Assembly: GCF_900113735.1 (NCBI RefSeq)
Contig: NZ_FOQM01000017.1
Location: 62,001 to 126,000, forward strand
DNA from: Bradyrhizobium sp. Gha
GTDB taxonomy: Bacteria; Pseudomonadota; Alphaproteobacteria; Rhizobiales; Xanthobacteraceae
Direction: 5' to 3'
DNA: 64,000 nucleotides
Below are positions 44,470-52,974 of this stretch, in pieces. Position 1 is the first letter of the stretch; every line of letters starts with the position of its first letter. The notes beneath the pieces were generated by a model, which searched no databases, had not been told where the DNA came from, and worked only from the letters and a program-made list of their open reading frames with translations. The position numbers were made by a program, and so were the translations under genes.

Positions 44470-45258
44470 TTACTCGCCGGGGGCGAGGTCGTCGCTGGTC
44501 GCGGCCGGAGCCGCCTCGCGCTCGGGGCGCGGGCCATTATGGGGCCGGCGACGGCGCCGCGGATAGCGCTCGCCACCGCCGGGATTGCCACCCTCAAAGC
44601 CGCCCGGAGCCGGATTCGTCTGGGGCTGCGCACCGGTGATGAAGGACGGCAGGCGATCGACGTTGCCGGCATCGGCAACGACGGGCTGCGGCTGGTTCTG
44701 CGGTTGCGGCTGCTGATGATATTGCGGTTGCGGACGATGGTCGCGTTCGCGGTGCTCGCGCGGCTGCTGCTGATCGCGCTGATAGGGCTGCTGGTTATCG
44801 CGCTGCTGGTAGTCGCGCTGATGATCGCGCTGGCCGTCGCGGTCACGCATGAAGGGCTGCTGTTGCGGCGGCTGTGGAACGAAGCCCGGCTCCTGGCCGA
44901 AATTCGAGAAATTCTCGCCGTCGTCCTCGCCATCGTCGCCGCTGCTGGTGCTGATCGGCTCGTCGCCGCGGGGCTGCTGATTCTGGCGGAACTGTTCCTG
45001 GGCCGCTGCGATCAACCGAAAATAGTGCTCGGCGTGCTGATAGTAGTTTTCGGCGGCAACCGGGTCACCCGAGGAGCGCGCGTCACGCGCAAGCTGAAGA
45101 TATTTTTCGGCGATGTGCGAGGCGGTACCGCGGATCTTGATGTCGGGTCCGTTCGATTCATAGACCCGGGTCATCGGGTTCTGGCCGCGCCGGTTATTGT
45201 TGTTGTTATTGTTGTTGTTGCGGTTGCGCATCCGCTGCTTGTTCTGACCGTTTCTCAT
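44470..45258 (-). CDS. DUF4167 domain protein with low-complexity tail
   Basis: A 262-residue protein. The DUF4167 core (about residues 28-95) contains the family signature RVYESNGPDIKIRGTASHIAEKYLQLARDARSSGDPVAAENYYQHAEHYFRLI. The N-terminus has nine Asn in a row (residues 14-22); the C-terminal half is rich in Gln, Arg, Pro and Gly and is probably disordered. Function is not established. Disordered tails with Arg/Gln runs hint at RNA binding, which is speculation. It follows prmC on the same strand, as in many Rhizobiales, after an unusually long 460-base gap. Confidence 0.83.
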   Translation of the reverse strand: MRNGQNKQRMRNRNNNNNNNNNRRGQNPMTRVYESNGPDIKIRGTASHIAEKYLQLARDARSSGDPVAAENYYQHAEHYFRLIAAAQEQFRQNQQPRGDEPISTSSGDDGEDDGENFSNFGQEPGFVPQPPQQQPFMRDRDGQRDHQRDYQQRDNQQPYQRDQQQPREHRERDHRPQPQYHQQPQPQNQPQPVVADAGNVDRLPSFITGAQPQTNPAPGGFEGGNPGGGERYPRRRRRPHNGPRPEREAAPAATSDDLAPGE

Positions 45259-45720
45259 GTCCTGCCTTTAATTCCAGCCCTAAAGGTTGCACGCATTACC
45301 GATTGCAGAGAGTGACGCGATGACAGCGGTTCACATCTCTCACGCGCACCGCGCGCAAGAGCGAATTACACCCTGCCGATGTTCGTCGACCGTCGCGTTC
45401 AACAAAGACGCGTTCCCCACCCGCCAGCATTCATTGCCAGCGAACCCACTCATATCACCTGCCGAAACAAGCCCAGCTTTGTTGCGTAAGTCTTCAAGCG
45501 CAATATCAGGCTTTCGTTCACTTTGCGGTCGGTAAGCAGCGCAGCTTGACTAGCTATCGCGCTCAACAGGACCTGCGGCTTGGAACCTTTAATCAGTAAA
45601 GCTCTCGCCCGAGAGCCCGGCTTTCCTCCGTAGGTCTACGGGGCCGGTACCGATGTGTTGACCGGAACGTAGTCGTTCCCACGGGATATTCCAAGAGGTT
45701 TTTAGCGCCCAATCCGGCTT
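45259..45720. other. structured intergenic region, possible leader RNA or small ORF
   Basis: No standard gene was found. Bases 45600-45700 hold a run of short palindromes: GCTCTCG/CGAGAGC, CCGTAG/CTACGG, CCGGT/ACCGG, AACG/CGTT and TCC/GGA. On the minus strand a short frame here reads LEYPVGTTTFRSTHRYRPRRP... and stops in the GCTCTCG hairpin. It could be an unrecognised small RNA, a long DUF4167 leader, or a small gene. A partial match to the RNase P core (GGAAAG-CCGGGCTC) was considered and rejected. Confidence 0.35.
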
Positions 45721-46629
45721 TTATGGGGGCATTTTTCGGGCCGAGACGGCCCTGGGAATGCCCGCCAGGTCCGATCTGGGCGGCCTGTCGATCGATAACG
45801 CGGCGGCGGCCATCAAGGTTTCAATATCTCCGACCTGGCCTCGGCCGACCTCGACGATCAGGGCGCCGCCGGGCACGAGCCGTTCGGCGGCCTGCGGGAT
45901 CAGGGCGCGATAGGCGTCATAGCCATCATTCCCGCCGTCGAGCGCCAGATGCGGATCGTGCTTGCGCACCTCGATGCTCAGCTTCGGAATTTCCCCCGCC
46001 GGAATGTAGGGCGGATTCGACACGATCAGGTCGAACGGGCCACCAAGCGCCGACGCATAGGAGCAGGCGACGAAGGCGGCGCGATCGGCCAGGCCGAGGG
46101 CATCCGCGTTGCCTCTGGCGGTGTCGAGGGCGCTGAGGCTGAGATCGGTGCCGACGCCAAATGCGTCCGGGATCTCGTGCAGCAGTGCGAGCAGAATGGC
46201 GCCGGATCCGGTGCCGATGTCGGCGATGCGCGGGCGCCGTCCCGAGATCGTGCGTTCGCGAAATATCTCGAGCGCCAGCTCGACCACGGTCTCGGTATCC
46301 GGCCGCGGTACCAGCGTCGCCTCGGACAGCCGGAATGGCAGCCCCCAGAATTCCCTGACGCCGAGAATGCGGGCGACCGGTTCATGCGCGAGCCTTCGCT
46401 GCGCGTATCCTTCGAGCCGCGTAGCCTCCTCCGGCGTGAGGTATCGCGCTGCCTGCGTGATCAGGCCGGTCAGATCCAGCCCCAGCACGGCGCCGACAAG
46501 CAGGCGCGCATCGAGAGACGGCTCCTCGATGCCGGCCGCCTGCAGCCGCGCCGTGAGCGCGCGCCGCGCGCTCTCGATGCTGTGTCCGGACTCGAAGCCT
46601 GTCGCCAATGGAACCATCCTGCCTGGCAT
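45721..46629 (-). CDS. prmC: peptide chain release factor methyltransferase PrmC
   Basis: A 302-residue methyltransferase with the SAM motif DIGTGSGAILLAL, the N5-glutamine motif NPPY (LIVSNPPYIPAGEI) and the N-terminal helical PrmC domain (RLLVGAVLGLDLTGLITQ). It methylates the Gln of the GGQ motif in release factors. Normally prfA precedes it directly; here prfA lies 6.8 kb away with other genes in between. The start is uncertain among ATG 46629 and ATG 46617. Confidence 0.9.
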   Translation of the reverse strand: MPGRMVPLATGFESGHSIESARRALTARLQAAGIEEPSLDARLLVGAVLGLDLTGLITQAARYLTPEEATRLEGYAQRRLAHEPVARILGVREFWGLPFRLSEATLVPRPDTETVVELALEIFRERTISGRRPRIADIGTGSGAILLALLHEIPDAFGVGTDLSLSALDTARGNADALGLADRAAFVACSYASALGGPFDLIVSNPPYIPAGEIPKLSIEVRKHDPHLALDGGNDGYDAYRALIPQAAERLVPGGALIVEVGRGQVGDIETLMAAAALSIDRPPRSDLAGIPRAVSARKMPP

Positions 46630-46707
46630 CGTGGATAGATCGGCGACCTTGCTTGCGTCAACGGAAAGGAGCGCGTTTGATTACCGCGCAGCGAAGGGAG
46701 GACATCC

Positions 46708-47133
46708 ATGACGGCCTATGACGATCAGAATGTCTTCGCAAAGATCCTGCGCGGCGAGATCCCCTGCTTCGAGGTGTTCAGGGACGAGCGCAGCTTCGCA
46801 TTCCTCGACATCATGCCGCGCTCGCCCGGCCATACGCTGGTCATTCCGAGGGCGCCGGCGCGTGGCATCCTCGACATCGCCGACGATGATCTCGCCGCAG
46901 TCGCGCGGACCGCGAAGCGGATCGCGGTCGCGGCCATGAAGGCGTTCGAGGCGGAGGGCATCATCCTGCAGCAGTTCAGCGAGCCGGCGAGTGGGCAGGT
47001 GGTGCTTCACCTCCACATGCACGTCATGCCGGTCAGGGCCGGCGTCGAGCTGCTGCCGGCGCAGACGCGCAAGGAGGACATGGCCGTCCTTGCCGATCAT
47101 GCCAAGCGGATGATCGCGGCGCTGCGCGGCTGA
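46708..47133 (+). CDS. HIT family hydrolase
   Basis: A 141-residue histidine-triad protein. The active motif is HLHMHVMP, and the N-terminal strand (FAKILRGEIPCFEVFRDERSFAFLDIMPRSPGHTLVIPR) is standard. It belongs to the HINT branch, which hydrolyses purine nucleoside phosphoramidates. It is divergent from prmC and its stop abuts the stop of livF on the other strand. Confidence 0.9.
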   Translation: MTAYDDQNVFAKILRGEIPCFEVFRDERSFAFLDIMPRSPGHTLVIPRAPARGILDIADDDLAAVARTAKRIAVAAMKAFEAEGIILQQFSEPASGQVVLHLHMHVMPVRAGVELLPAQTRKEDMAVLADHAKRMIAALRG

Positions 47134-47832
47134 TCAAACGCCGAGATAGCGCTGTAGCAGCTCCGGCTGAGCCTTGAGCTCGTTCGCAGGGCCTTCGTGC
47201 ACGATGTGGCCATTGTTGATGATGTAGATCCGGCTCGCCAGCGCCAGCGTCGCAGCCAGATTCTGCTCGACCAGCACGATGGTCTGCCCGGCAGCCGCGA
47301 GCTCGCGGCAGGCCTTGACGAGGTCGTGGACGATGACCGGCGCGAGCCCCTCGAACGGCTCGTCCAGCAGCACGATCTTGGGATCGCGCACCAGCGCCCG
47401 CGCGATCGCCAGCATCTGCTGCTCGCCGCCGGAGAGCTCGGTCCCGCGGTTGTTGCGCCGCTCCTTCAGCCGCGGAAACATCTCGTAGATGCGTCCGAGC
47501 GGCCAGCGTTTCGGCGCGGTGATCCCGGCGAGGAGGATGTTCTCCTCCACCGAGAGGCTGCCGAAGATGCGGCGCTCCTCGTGGACGAGCTGCATGCCCG
47601 CTTGCGCGATCTTGTGGCTCCTGCGTCCGGCGATGTCGATACCCTCGAACTTCACGCTGCCGCTGCGCGGCGTCACCACGCCCATCAGGCTCTTCAGCGT
47701 CGTGCTCTTGCCGGCGCCGTTGCGGCCGAGCAGTGCCACCACCTCGTGCTGCTCGACGCGCATGGCGACGTCGAACAGGATGTGGGAGTCCCCGTAATAG
47801 CTGTTCAGGCCGTTCACCTCGATCAGGCTCAT
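47134..47832 (-). CDS. livF: branched-chain amino acid ABC transporter ATPase (LivF)
   Basis: A 232-residue ATPase. It has Walker A GRNGAGKST, signature LSGGEQQMLAIARAL and Walker B VLLDEPFEGLAPV, all as in LivF. It overlaps the livM-livG fusion by 4 bases and is the last gene of the importer operon (binding protein, livH, livMG, livF). Its pairing with the ATPase domain of the fusion supplies the second nucleotide-binding site. Confidence 0.9.
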   Translation of the reverse strand: MSLIEVNGLNSYYGDSHILFDVAMRVEQHEVVALLGRNGAGKSTTLKSLMGVVTPRSGSVKFEGIDIAGRRSHKIAQAGMQLVHEERRIFGSLSVEENILLAGITAPKRWPLGRIYEMFPRLKERRNNRGTELSGGEQQMLAIARALVRDPKIVLLDEPFEGLAPVIVHDLVKACRELAAAGQTIVLVEQNLAATLALASRIYIINNGHIVHEGPANELKAQPELLQRYLGV

Positions 47833-49673
47833 GCGGCGATCTCTCCGTGCACGCCGCCGAGATAGGCTTCCTGCACCGCGGCGTTGGTCTTGATTTCCTC
47901 AGGGCTCCCGGAGACCAGCACGCGGCCTTCCTGCAGCACCGTCACGCGTTCGACCAGCTCGAACAGCGAATCCATGTCGTGGTCGATGATGATCATGGTG
48001 CGGCCGCGCGCGATCGATTTGAGCAGCTTGACCGTTTCGACACGCTCGCGCGGGCTCATGCCGGCGAGCGGCTCGTCGAGCAGCAACAGGCGGGGCGAGG
48101 TGGCGAGCGCAAGCCCGATCTCCAGCCTGCGCTTCTCGCCATAGGCGAGCTCGGCGACCTGCGTGTCGGCACGGCGCGTCAGGTTGACCAGCGCCAGCGT
48201 GTGCTCCACCTGTTCCGTCAGGCCCTTGACGCCCGAGAGCGAGCGGAACAGGTCGAGCCGGAACTTTCCGCGTAGCTCGGCGAGTGCTGCGATCGTCAGG
48301 TTCTGCCGCACCGTGAGGCCGGTGAAGAGCTGATTGACCTGGTAGCTCTTGGTCAGTCCGAGCTGGCAGACGTCAGTGACCTTCAATCCCGTGATGTCGC
48401 GCCCCTCGAACACGATCCGGCCGGAGGTCGGCGGGATCTCGCAGGTCAGCATCTTGAAGAAGGTCGATTTGCCGGCGCCGTTGGGCCCGATGATGCCGCG
48501 CAGCTCGCCTTGATCGACGCTGAAATCGATGTCGCTGTTGGCGACGAGGCCGCCATAGCGCTTGGTGAGACCGGTGGCTTTCAGGATCGGCCCGGAATAG
48601 GCGGGGTGCTGGACCTCCTTGGCCTGCATCGGCGCGGGCGGCGCCTCCAATGCAAACCCGGCTTCCGCCTCCCTCTCCTCCCTCTCCGCGACCTTCCGAC
48701 GCCTGCCGGAGAAGAGGCCGTAGAGATCGACGAGGCCGCCGACGATGCCGCCGCGCAGGAAGCAGACCAGCAGCACGAACACGACGCCGAGCACGAGCTT
48801 CCAGGCCGCGCCCAAGCCCAGCGCGGACTGCAGGAAATCCTGCAGGAAGAGCCAGACGGTTGCGCCAACCAGCGGCCCGAACAGCGTGCCGCGGCCGCCA
48901 ATGGCCGTCTGCATCACGAGCTGGCCTGATGTGTCGAAGGTGAAGGCGTCGGGCGGCATGAAGGCCTGAAGCACGCCGAGCAGGCCACCGGCGAAGCCGG
49001 CGTAAGCGGCGGCGATCACGAAGGCGGTCAGCTTGTAGCCGTGGATGTTGTGACCCACGGCCGTGGCGCGCAGCGGGTTGTCCCTGATGGCGCTGAAGAT
49101 CGCCCCGACCGGCGATCGCACGATCCTGAGCGCGATGATGACGCCGATGAAATAGCACAGCGCGATGAACTGATAGAGCGACCAGCCATCGGTGAAGTGG
49201 AGGGTCGTGAAGCCGAGATTGAAGCTCGGCGTCGGCACGCCCGGCAGGCCGTTCTCTCCGCCGGTGAAATCGGAGAGCGGATTGAACTCGACGAAGAAGA
49301 ACACCTCCGCGATCGCCACCGTGATCATGGCGAAGTAGATGCCGGTACGTCGCAGCGCGATCAGTCCGATCAGGTAGCCGGTCGCTGCCGCCGCGATCAT
49401 GCCGATGACCAGCGCGCCGAGCACGTTGCTGAAGCCGGCGCGGGTCAGGAGGTAGGCCGCGACGAAGCCGCCGGTGCCGTAGAAGGCGGATTGGCCGAAC
49501 GACAACAGGCCGGTGAAGCCGAACAGGATGTCGAAGCCGAGGCCGAACAGGCCCCAGACCAGGATCCGGTTCACGGTGTTCGGCGCGAAGCCGAGATGGG
49601 GCAGCACGAAGGGAGCCAGGATCAGGCCGATGGCCGTCAGCGTCTCGATCAGGAACGGGCGTTGCTTGAGCAT
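47829..49673 (-). CDS. fused permease-ATPase (LivM-LivG) of a branched-chain-type importer
   Basis: A 614-residue fusion. Residues 1-320 are a LivM permease (RILVWGLFGLGFDILFGFTGLLSFGQSAFYG; EAA-type loop AIRDNPLRATAVGHNIHGYKLTAF). A charged linker (about 322-360) follows, then a complete LivG ATPase: Walker A GPNGAGKST (396-404), signature LAYGEKRRLEIGLALA, Walker B LLLDEPLAGMSP. The ATG at 49673 lies 11 bases after the livH stop; the open frame further upstream overlaps livH and is rejected. Fused LivM-LivG proteins are known in alphaproteobacteria. The substrate may be an amino acid, amide or urea-like compound. Confidence 0.87.
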   Translation of the reverse strand: MLKQRPFLIETLTAIGLILAPFVLPHLGFAPNTVNRILVWGLFGLGFDILFGFTGLLSFGQSAFYGTGGFVAAYLLTRAGFSNVLGALVIGMIAAAATGYLIGLIALRRTGIYFAMITVAIAEVFFFVEFNPLSDFTGGENGLPGVPTPSFNLGFTTLHFTDGWSLYQFIALCYFIGVIIALRIVRSPVGAIFSAIRDNPLRATAVGHNIHGYKLTAFVIAAAYAGFAGGLLGVLQAFMPPDAFTFDTSGQLVMQTAIGGRGTLFGPLVGATVWLFLQDFLQSALGLGAAWKLVLGVVFVLLVCFLRGGIVGGLVDLYGLFSGRRRKVAEREEREAEAGFALEAPPAPMQAKEVQHPAYSGPILKATGLTKRYGGLVANSDIDFSVDQGELRGIIGPNGAGKSTFFKMLTCEIPPTSGRIVFEGRDITGLKVTDVCQLGLTKSYQVNQLFTGLTVRQNLTIAALAELRGKFRLDLFRSLSGVKGLTEQVEHTLALVNLTRRADTQVAELAYGEKRRLEIGLALATSPRLLLLDEPLAGMSPRERVETVKLLKSIARGRTMIIIDHDMDSLFELVERVTVLQEGRVLVSGSPEEIKTNAAVQEAYLGGVHGEIAA

Positions 49674-49684
49674 CAGCGGATCAC

Positions 49685-50560
49685 TTACTCGCGGCCCTGG
49701 ACGCCGAGCAAGCCATGCGGTCGCACCACGAGCACGATCGTCATCGCCGCAAACAGCATCACATAGGCATAGCCGGGGTTGAACATGGAGGTGACGCTGA
49801 TGATCTCCCCGGCGATCAGGCCGCCGAGAATCGCGCCGGGGAACGAGCCGACGCCGCCGATCACCACCACCACGAAGGTCTGGACCAGGATGTCGTCGCC
49901 GATACCGGGTGTCAGCGAAACCACCGGCGCGTTGACGATGCCGGCGAAGCCCGCGGCCATTGCGCCGATGCCGAATACGATCATGAAGACGCGGTAGACG
50001 TTGATGCCGAGCGAATCGACCATCACCGAATCCTCGATGCCGGCGCGCACGATCATGCCGAGCCGGGTCCGGTAGAGGATGATGAACAGCGCGCCAAGCG
50101 CGATCGCGACGATGCCGACGACCGCGAGGCGGTAGGTCGGATAGAACATGAAGCCGAGATTGGTGATGCCCTGGAACAGTGCCGGCGGCGGCACGATCTG
50201 CGACTGGCTGGAGAAGATCAGCCGGATGATCTCGACGAAGCAGATGCCGAGCCCGAAGGTGACGAGCAACTGGTCCTCGTGGGGCCGATGATAGAAATGC
50301 CGAATGATGGTTCTTTCCATCACCACGCCGAGCAGCATCACGAACAGCGAGCCCGCGATCACGGCGAGGATGAACGAACCCGTGTACTGGTAGGTGACGA
50401 AGCCGGCATAGCCGCCGATCATGAACATCGCGCCATGCGCGAGGTTGAGCACGCCGAGCGTGCCGTAGATGATGGTCAGGCCGGAGCTGATCAGCGCAAG
50501 CAGGGCGCCGAGCGCGAGCCCGTTGAAAAGCTGCGAAACGAGATTGGGCCAACTTATCAT
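49685..50560 (-). CDS. livH: branched-chain-type ABC transporter permease (LivH)
   Basis: A 291-residue inner-membrane permease with eight or so helices. LivH signatures are NGLALGALLALISSGLTIIYGTLGVLNLAHGAMFMIGGYAG and the C-terminal GDDILVQTFVVVVIGGVGSFPGAILGGLIAGE. It lies 100 bases after the binding-protein gene, beyond a terminator-like hairpin, and 11 bases before the fusion gene. Confidence 0.9.
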   Translation of the reverse strand: MISWPNLVSQLFNGLALGALLALISSGLTIIYGTLGVLNLAHGAMFMIGGYAGFVTYQYTGSFILAVIAGSLFVMLLGVVMERTIIRHFYHRPHEDQLLVTFGLGICFVEIIRLIFSSQSQIVPPPALFQGITNLGFMFYPTYRLAVVGIVAIALGALFIILYRTRLGMIVRAGIEDSVMVDSLGINVYRVFMIVFGIGAMAAGFAGIVNAPVVSLTPGIGDDILVQTFVVVVIGGVGSFPGAILGGLIAGEIISVTSMFNPGYAYVMLFAAMTIVLVVRPHGLLGVQGRE

Positions 50561-50601
50561 GCGGCGACCGCTGTTGTGACGCGCGAAGAGCTTGCGTCAA
50601 A

Positions 50602-50641
50602 AAGGCGACGCCGCAGGTCCAGAGTCGAGGCCTGCGGCGTC
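50602..50641 (-). terminator. terminator/attenuator after the binding-protein gene
   Basis: An 11-bp perfect stem (50607-50617 with 50631-50641) with a 13-base loop. On the minus strand it is followed by GCCTTTTTGAC. It lies just after the binding-protein stop and before livH. It would let the binding protein be made in excess over the membrane parts by partial termination. Confidence 0.75.
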
Positions 50642-50660
50642 ACAGGGGGTTAGCGCGGGC

Positions 50661-51995
50661 TCAGGTGTAGTCGCCGAGATGGCAGCCGAAGGCGTCGGGC
50701 TTCTGCATCAGGCTCTCACCCGGGACGATCTCGACGACGTCGTACCAGTCTTCCTTGTTCTTCATGTCCTTCTGCTGCTTGCCCTTGACGATGATGACGG
50801 GGCGGACGCACTGGTGATCCTCGGGGCGGTAGTGCACGTCGCCGACGAGCGAGGGGATGGTCTCGCCCTTCTCATAGGCCTTGATCACGTCGGGCGGATT
50901 GAAGCTGCCGGCCTCCTCGCACATGCGGGCCCAATGGGCGAAGCTGACATAGGCGTTCTCGGCGCCCCATTCCGGCTTGTAGCCGTATTTCTTCTCGAAG
51001 GCCTCGTTGAACATCTTGGCCAGCGGGAACTTGTCCTCGATCGTCCACCAATAATCGGTCGCGGCATAGACGCCCTGCATCAGGCCGCCGGTTTCGCGCG
51101 CGATGAAGGGCACCTGGTAGGGCACGACCAGCTTCATCTTGTCGAGCACGCCGAACTGCTTCGCTTGCTGGGTCGACAGCACCGCATCGTGGCCCCAATT
51201 GACGTTGATGAGCACGTCGGCGCCGGAATTGGCGACGTTGAGCAGATATGAGGAATAGTCGGGCGCACCGAGCGGGGCGACCTGGTTGGTCGCGGTGGTC
51301 CAGCCGGCAGTGGCGAGGAAGTCCTGCATCGACTTGGTGACGGTATGGCCGTAGGTGTAGTCAGGCGTCAGATAGGCGGCCTTCTTGCCCTTGCCGAACT
51401 CCCGCACCATCACCGGCCCGATCGCCGCAGCCGCAGTCTGGCCGAAGAAATTCTGGCGGAAGCCGTAACGCACGCAATCCTTGCCGGTGGTGTCGTTCGA
51501 GCCGGAAATGCCGCACACGAAGATCACATGCTCGCGCTGGGCGAGCTTGTTGAGCGCGACCGCGACGGCGCTCGAGGTGCCGCCGGTGATCATGATCGCC
51601 TTGTTCTCGCTGATGAAGCGCTGCTGCGCCTGCACCGCCTCATTGGGCTTGGCCGCGGAGTCGGCAACGCCGAACTTCAGCTCCTTGCCGAGCACGCCCT
51701 TGCTGGTCTTGGGCGAGATCTTCTTGATCAACTCGTGGCCTTCGTTGATGTGCTCGATCGCGAGCTGATAGCCCTTGAGCTCGTCCTCGCCCTGCACGGC
51801 GTAGGTTCCCGTGCGCGGCACGGAGATGCCGATGAAGGCGGTGGAACCCGATACGCCCGCGGGATAGGTGCCAATCGCCGGCTTGTCGTCGGCAAATGCC
51901 GGCATCGCCGGCAGCATCGAGCCGCCGATCAGGCCCGCGGTGGTCTGGAGCAGGCCACGGCGCGAGAGACCGCGGCGGATGAGATCGTCAGTCAT
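50661..51995 (-). CDS. branched-chain-type ABC transporter substrate-binding protein
   Basis: A periplasmic binding protein of about 444 residues (Peripla_BP_6 type). The signal peptide contains a twin-arginine-like motif (RRGLSRRGLLQTTAGLIGG). Family blocks are the N-terminal GISVPRTGTYAVQGEDELKGYQLAIEHIN and the middle MITGGTSSAVAVALNKLA. A CG and a disulfide-capable Cys pair (VFVCGISGS...GKDCVRYGF) are present, as in urea/amide-type members. ATG 51995 follows a GGAGG site; frame upstream to 52013 is not needed. It heads the minus-strand importer operon and is divergent from the alpha-CTD-like gene. Confidence 0.87.
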   Translation of the reverse strand: MTDDLIRRGLSRRGLLQTTAGLIGGSMLPAMPAFADDKPAIGTYPAGVSGSTAFIGISVPRTGTYAVQGEDELKGYQLAIEHINEGHELIKKISPKTSKGVLGKELKFGVADSAAKPNEAVQAQQRFISENKAIMITGGTSSAVAVALNKLAQREHVIFVCGISGSNDTTGKDCVRYGFRQNFFGQTAAAAIGPVMVREFGKGKKAAYLTPDYTYGHTVTKSMQDFLATAGWTTATNQVAPLGAPDYSSYLLNVANSGADVLINVNWGHDAVLSTQQAKQFGVLDKMKLVVPYQVPFIARETGGLMQGVYAATDYWWTIEDKFPLAKMFNEAFEKKYGYKPEWGAENAYVSFAHWARMCEEAGSFNPPDVIKAYEKGETIPSLVGDVHYRPEDHQCVRPVIIVKGKQQKDMKNKEDWYDVVEIVPGESLMQKPDAFGCHLGDYT

Positions 51996-52157
51996 GGTGG
52001 TTCCTCCGAACATCGTTCTTGTTTGCAGGCAAACACGACTTATCCGGCGGCGGCCGGCCCCATGGGCCTGCCCGCGCCGGGCACGTCACATCCGCGTGTA
52101 GCTCTTGGACATAAGCATTGCTTGTGAAGGCCGTCTGTCAATTTCGCCTTTGGTCGA

Positions 52158-52199
52158 ACGACGAAAATTATGTCGTGAAAACATATCGGAGAGCGATAT
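52158..52199. promoter_or_regulatory. two palindromes between the importer and alpha-CTD-like genes
   Basis: ACGAC/GTCGT (52158-52162 and 52172-52176) and ATATCG/CGATAT (52183-52188 and 52194-52199) lie side by side. The MarR-type protein encoded at 52975 or another dimeric regulator could bind them. The second repeat is 12 bases before the proposed start of the alpha-CTD-like gene, so a binder would block its transcription or translation start. Confidence 0.45.
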
Positions 52200-52211
52200 A
52201 TATTAGTCTTT

Positions 52212-52862
52212 GTGAGTATGAAGCTGGCGGGTTCGGCGAGAGAAATGGCGCGGCAGACGACAGTGGCAGGTGCCGAAAAGCGACGATCCTGGCCGCAAGA
52301 GGCGGAGCGGCAGGCCGCCGCGCGGCCTTCCGGCGAGGGCATCGACCAGCGCGTCCCGGCTCAATCCGGCGATGCCTCCAGATCGTCCGAGCCACGCAAT
52401 CGGCCAACCGGCGAGCGCGGACCGGCCGTCGGATCGGTTCAGGCGAAGCGCGCGCCGGTGCCGATGAAGCGACTGAGCGTGCGGGCCCAGAATGTGCTGA
52501 AGGAGCTCGCAGTCGAGCTCACCGGCGAGCAGCCGCCGAAAGGGAACTGGTCGCCCTCGCGCGATCTGCTGCGCGCGCTGACCGCCGAGCGCCTTGCGAC
52601 CGCGCGCAATTGCGGTCCGCACACCATGCGGGAGATCGTCGATTGGGCGCAGGGATCCGGCGTCACCATCAAGCCGGTGCTTCCAGCGGGCGGCTCGCTG
52701 TCGCAGATGTGGGCAGAGCTGATCAACAATGCGTCGGCCGGCAGCCTGAGCGGGGCCGAGATCGTCGGCGCACTTCAGCGTTCGATCCGGCGAAAGAGCG
52801 TCCGCATCCCGATCGCGTTTCAGGTCATCCTGGTGAAAATCCTGCTGTCCAGCTTCGAATGA
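52212..52862 (+). CDS. protein with an RNA polymerase alpha-CTD-like domain
   Basis: A protein of up to 216 residues. The N-terminal 80 residues are low-complexity and rich in Arg, Ala and Pro. Residues about 85-155 read LSVRAQNVLKELAVEL...LLRALTAERLATARNCGPHTMREIVDWAQGSGVTI. This matches the helix-hairpin-helix pattern of the RpoA C-terminal domain (LSVRxxNxLK ... NFGxKSLxEI). The last 60 residues have no known match. It could contact DNA or regulators as the polymerase domain does; function is inferred. The start is uncertain (GTG 52212, ATG 52218 or ATG 52245). Confidence 0.55.
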   Translation: MSMKLAGSAREMARQTTVAGAEKRRSWPQEAERQAAARPSGEGIDQRVPAQSGDASRSSEPRNRPTGERGPAVGSVQAKRAPVPMKRLSVRAQNVLKELAVELTGEQPPKGNWSPSRDLLRALTAERLATARNCGPHTMREIVDWAQGSGVTIKPVLPAGGSLSQMWAELINNASAGSLSGAEIVGALQRSIRRKSVRIPIAFQVILVKILLSSFE

Positions 52863-52974
52863 GGCACCTGGGATAGCTGTGCATCGACGAATCCGGCCGG
52901 TTGGTCCGGCGGCGGTCGCTTGCTACTTTGGGCTAAGTCTCCCCGTCGCGGCGGGTGGCATGGTCGAGGTGGGC

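Noticed and set aside
45600-45660. Possible RNase P RNA core (GGAAAG-CCGGGCTC on the minus strand)
   Set aside because: One conserved base is missing and the other universal RNase P motifs are absent downstream.
45259-45720. Possible two-piece tmRNA
   Set aside because: No tag-peptide frame (AND... ending AA) and no tRNA-like T-arm were found.
49674-50600. N-terminal extension of the livM-livG frame
   Set aside because: Lies antiphase within livH; translation is Arg/His-rich and has no membrane pattern.
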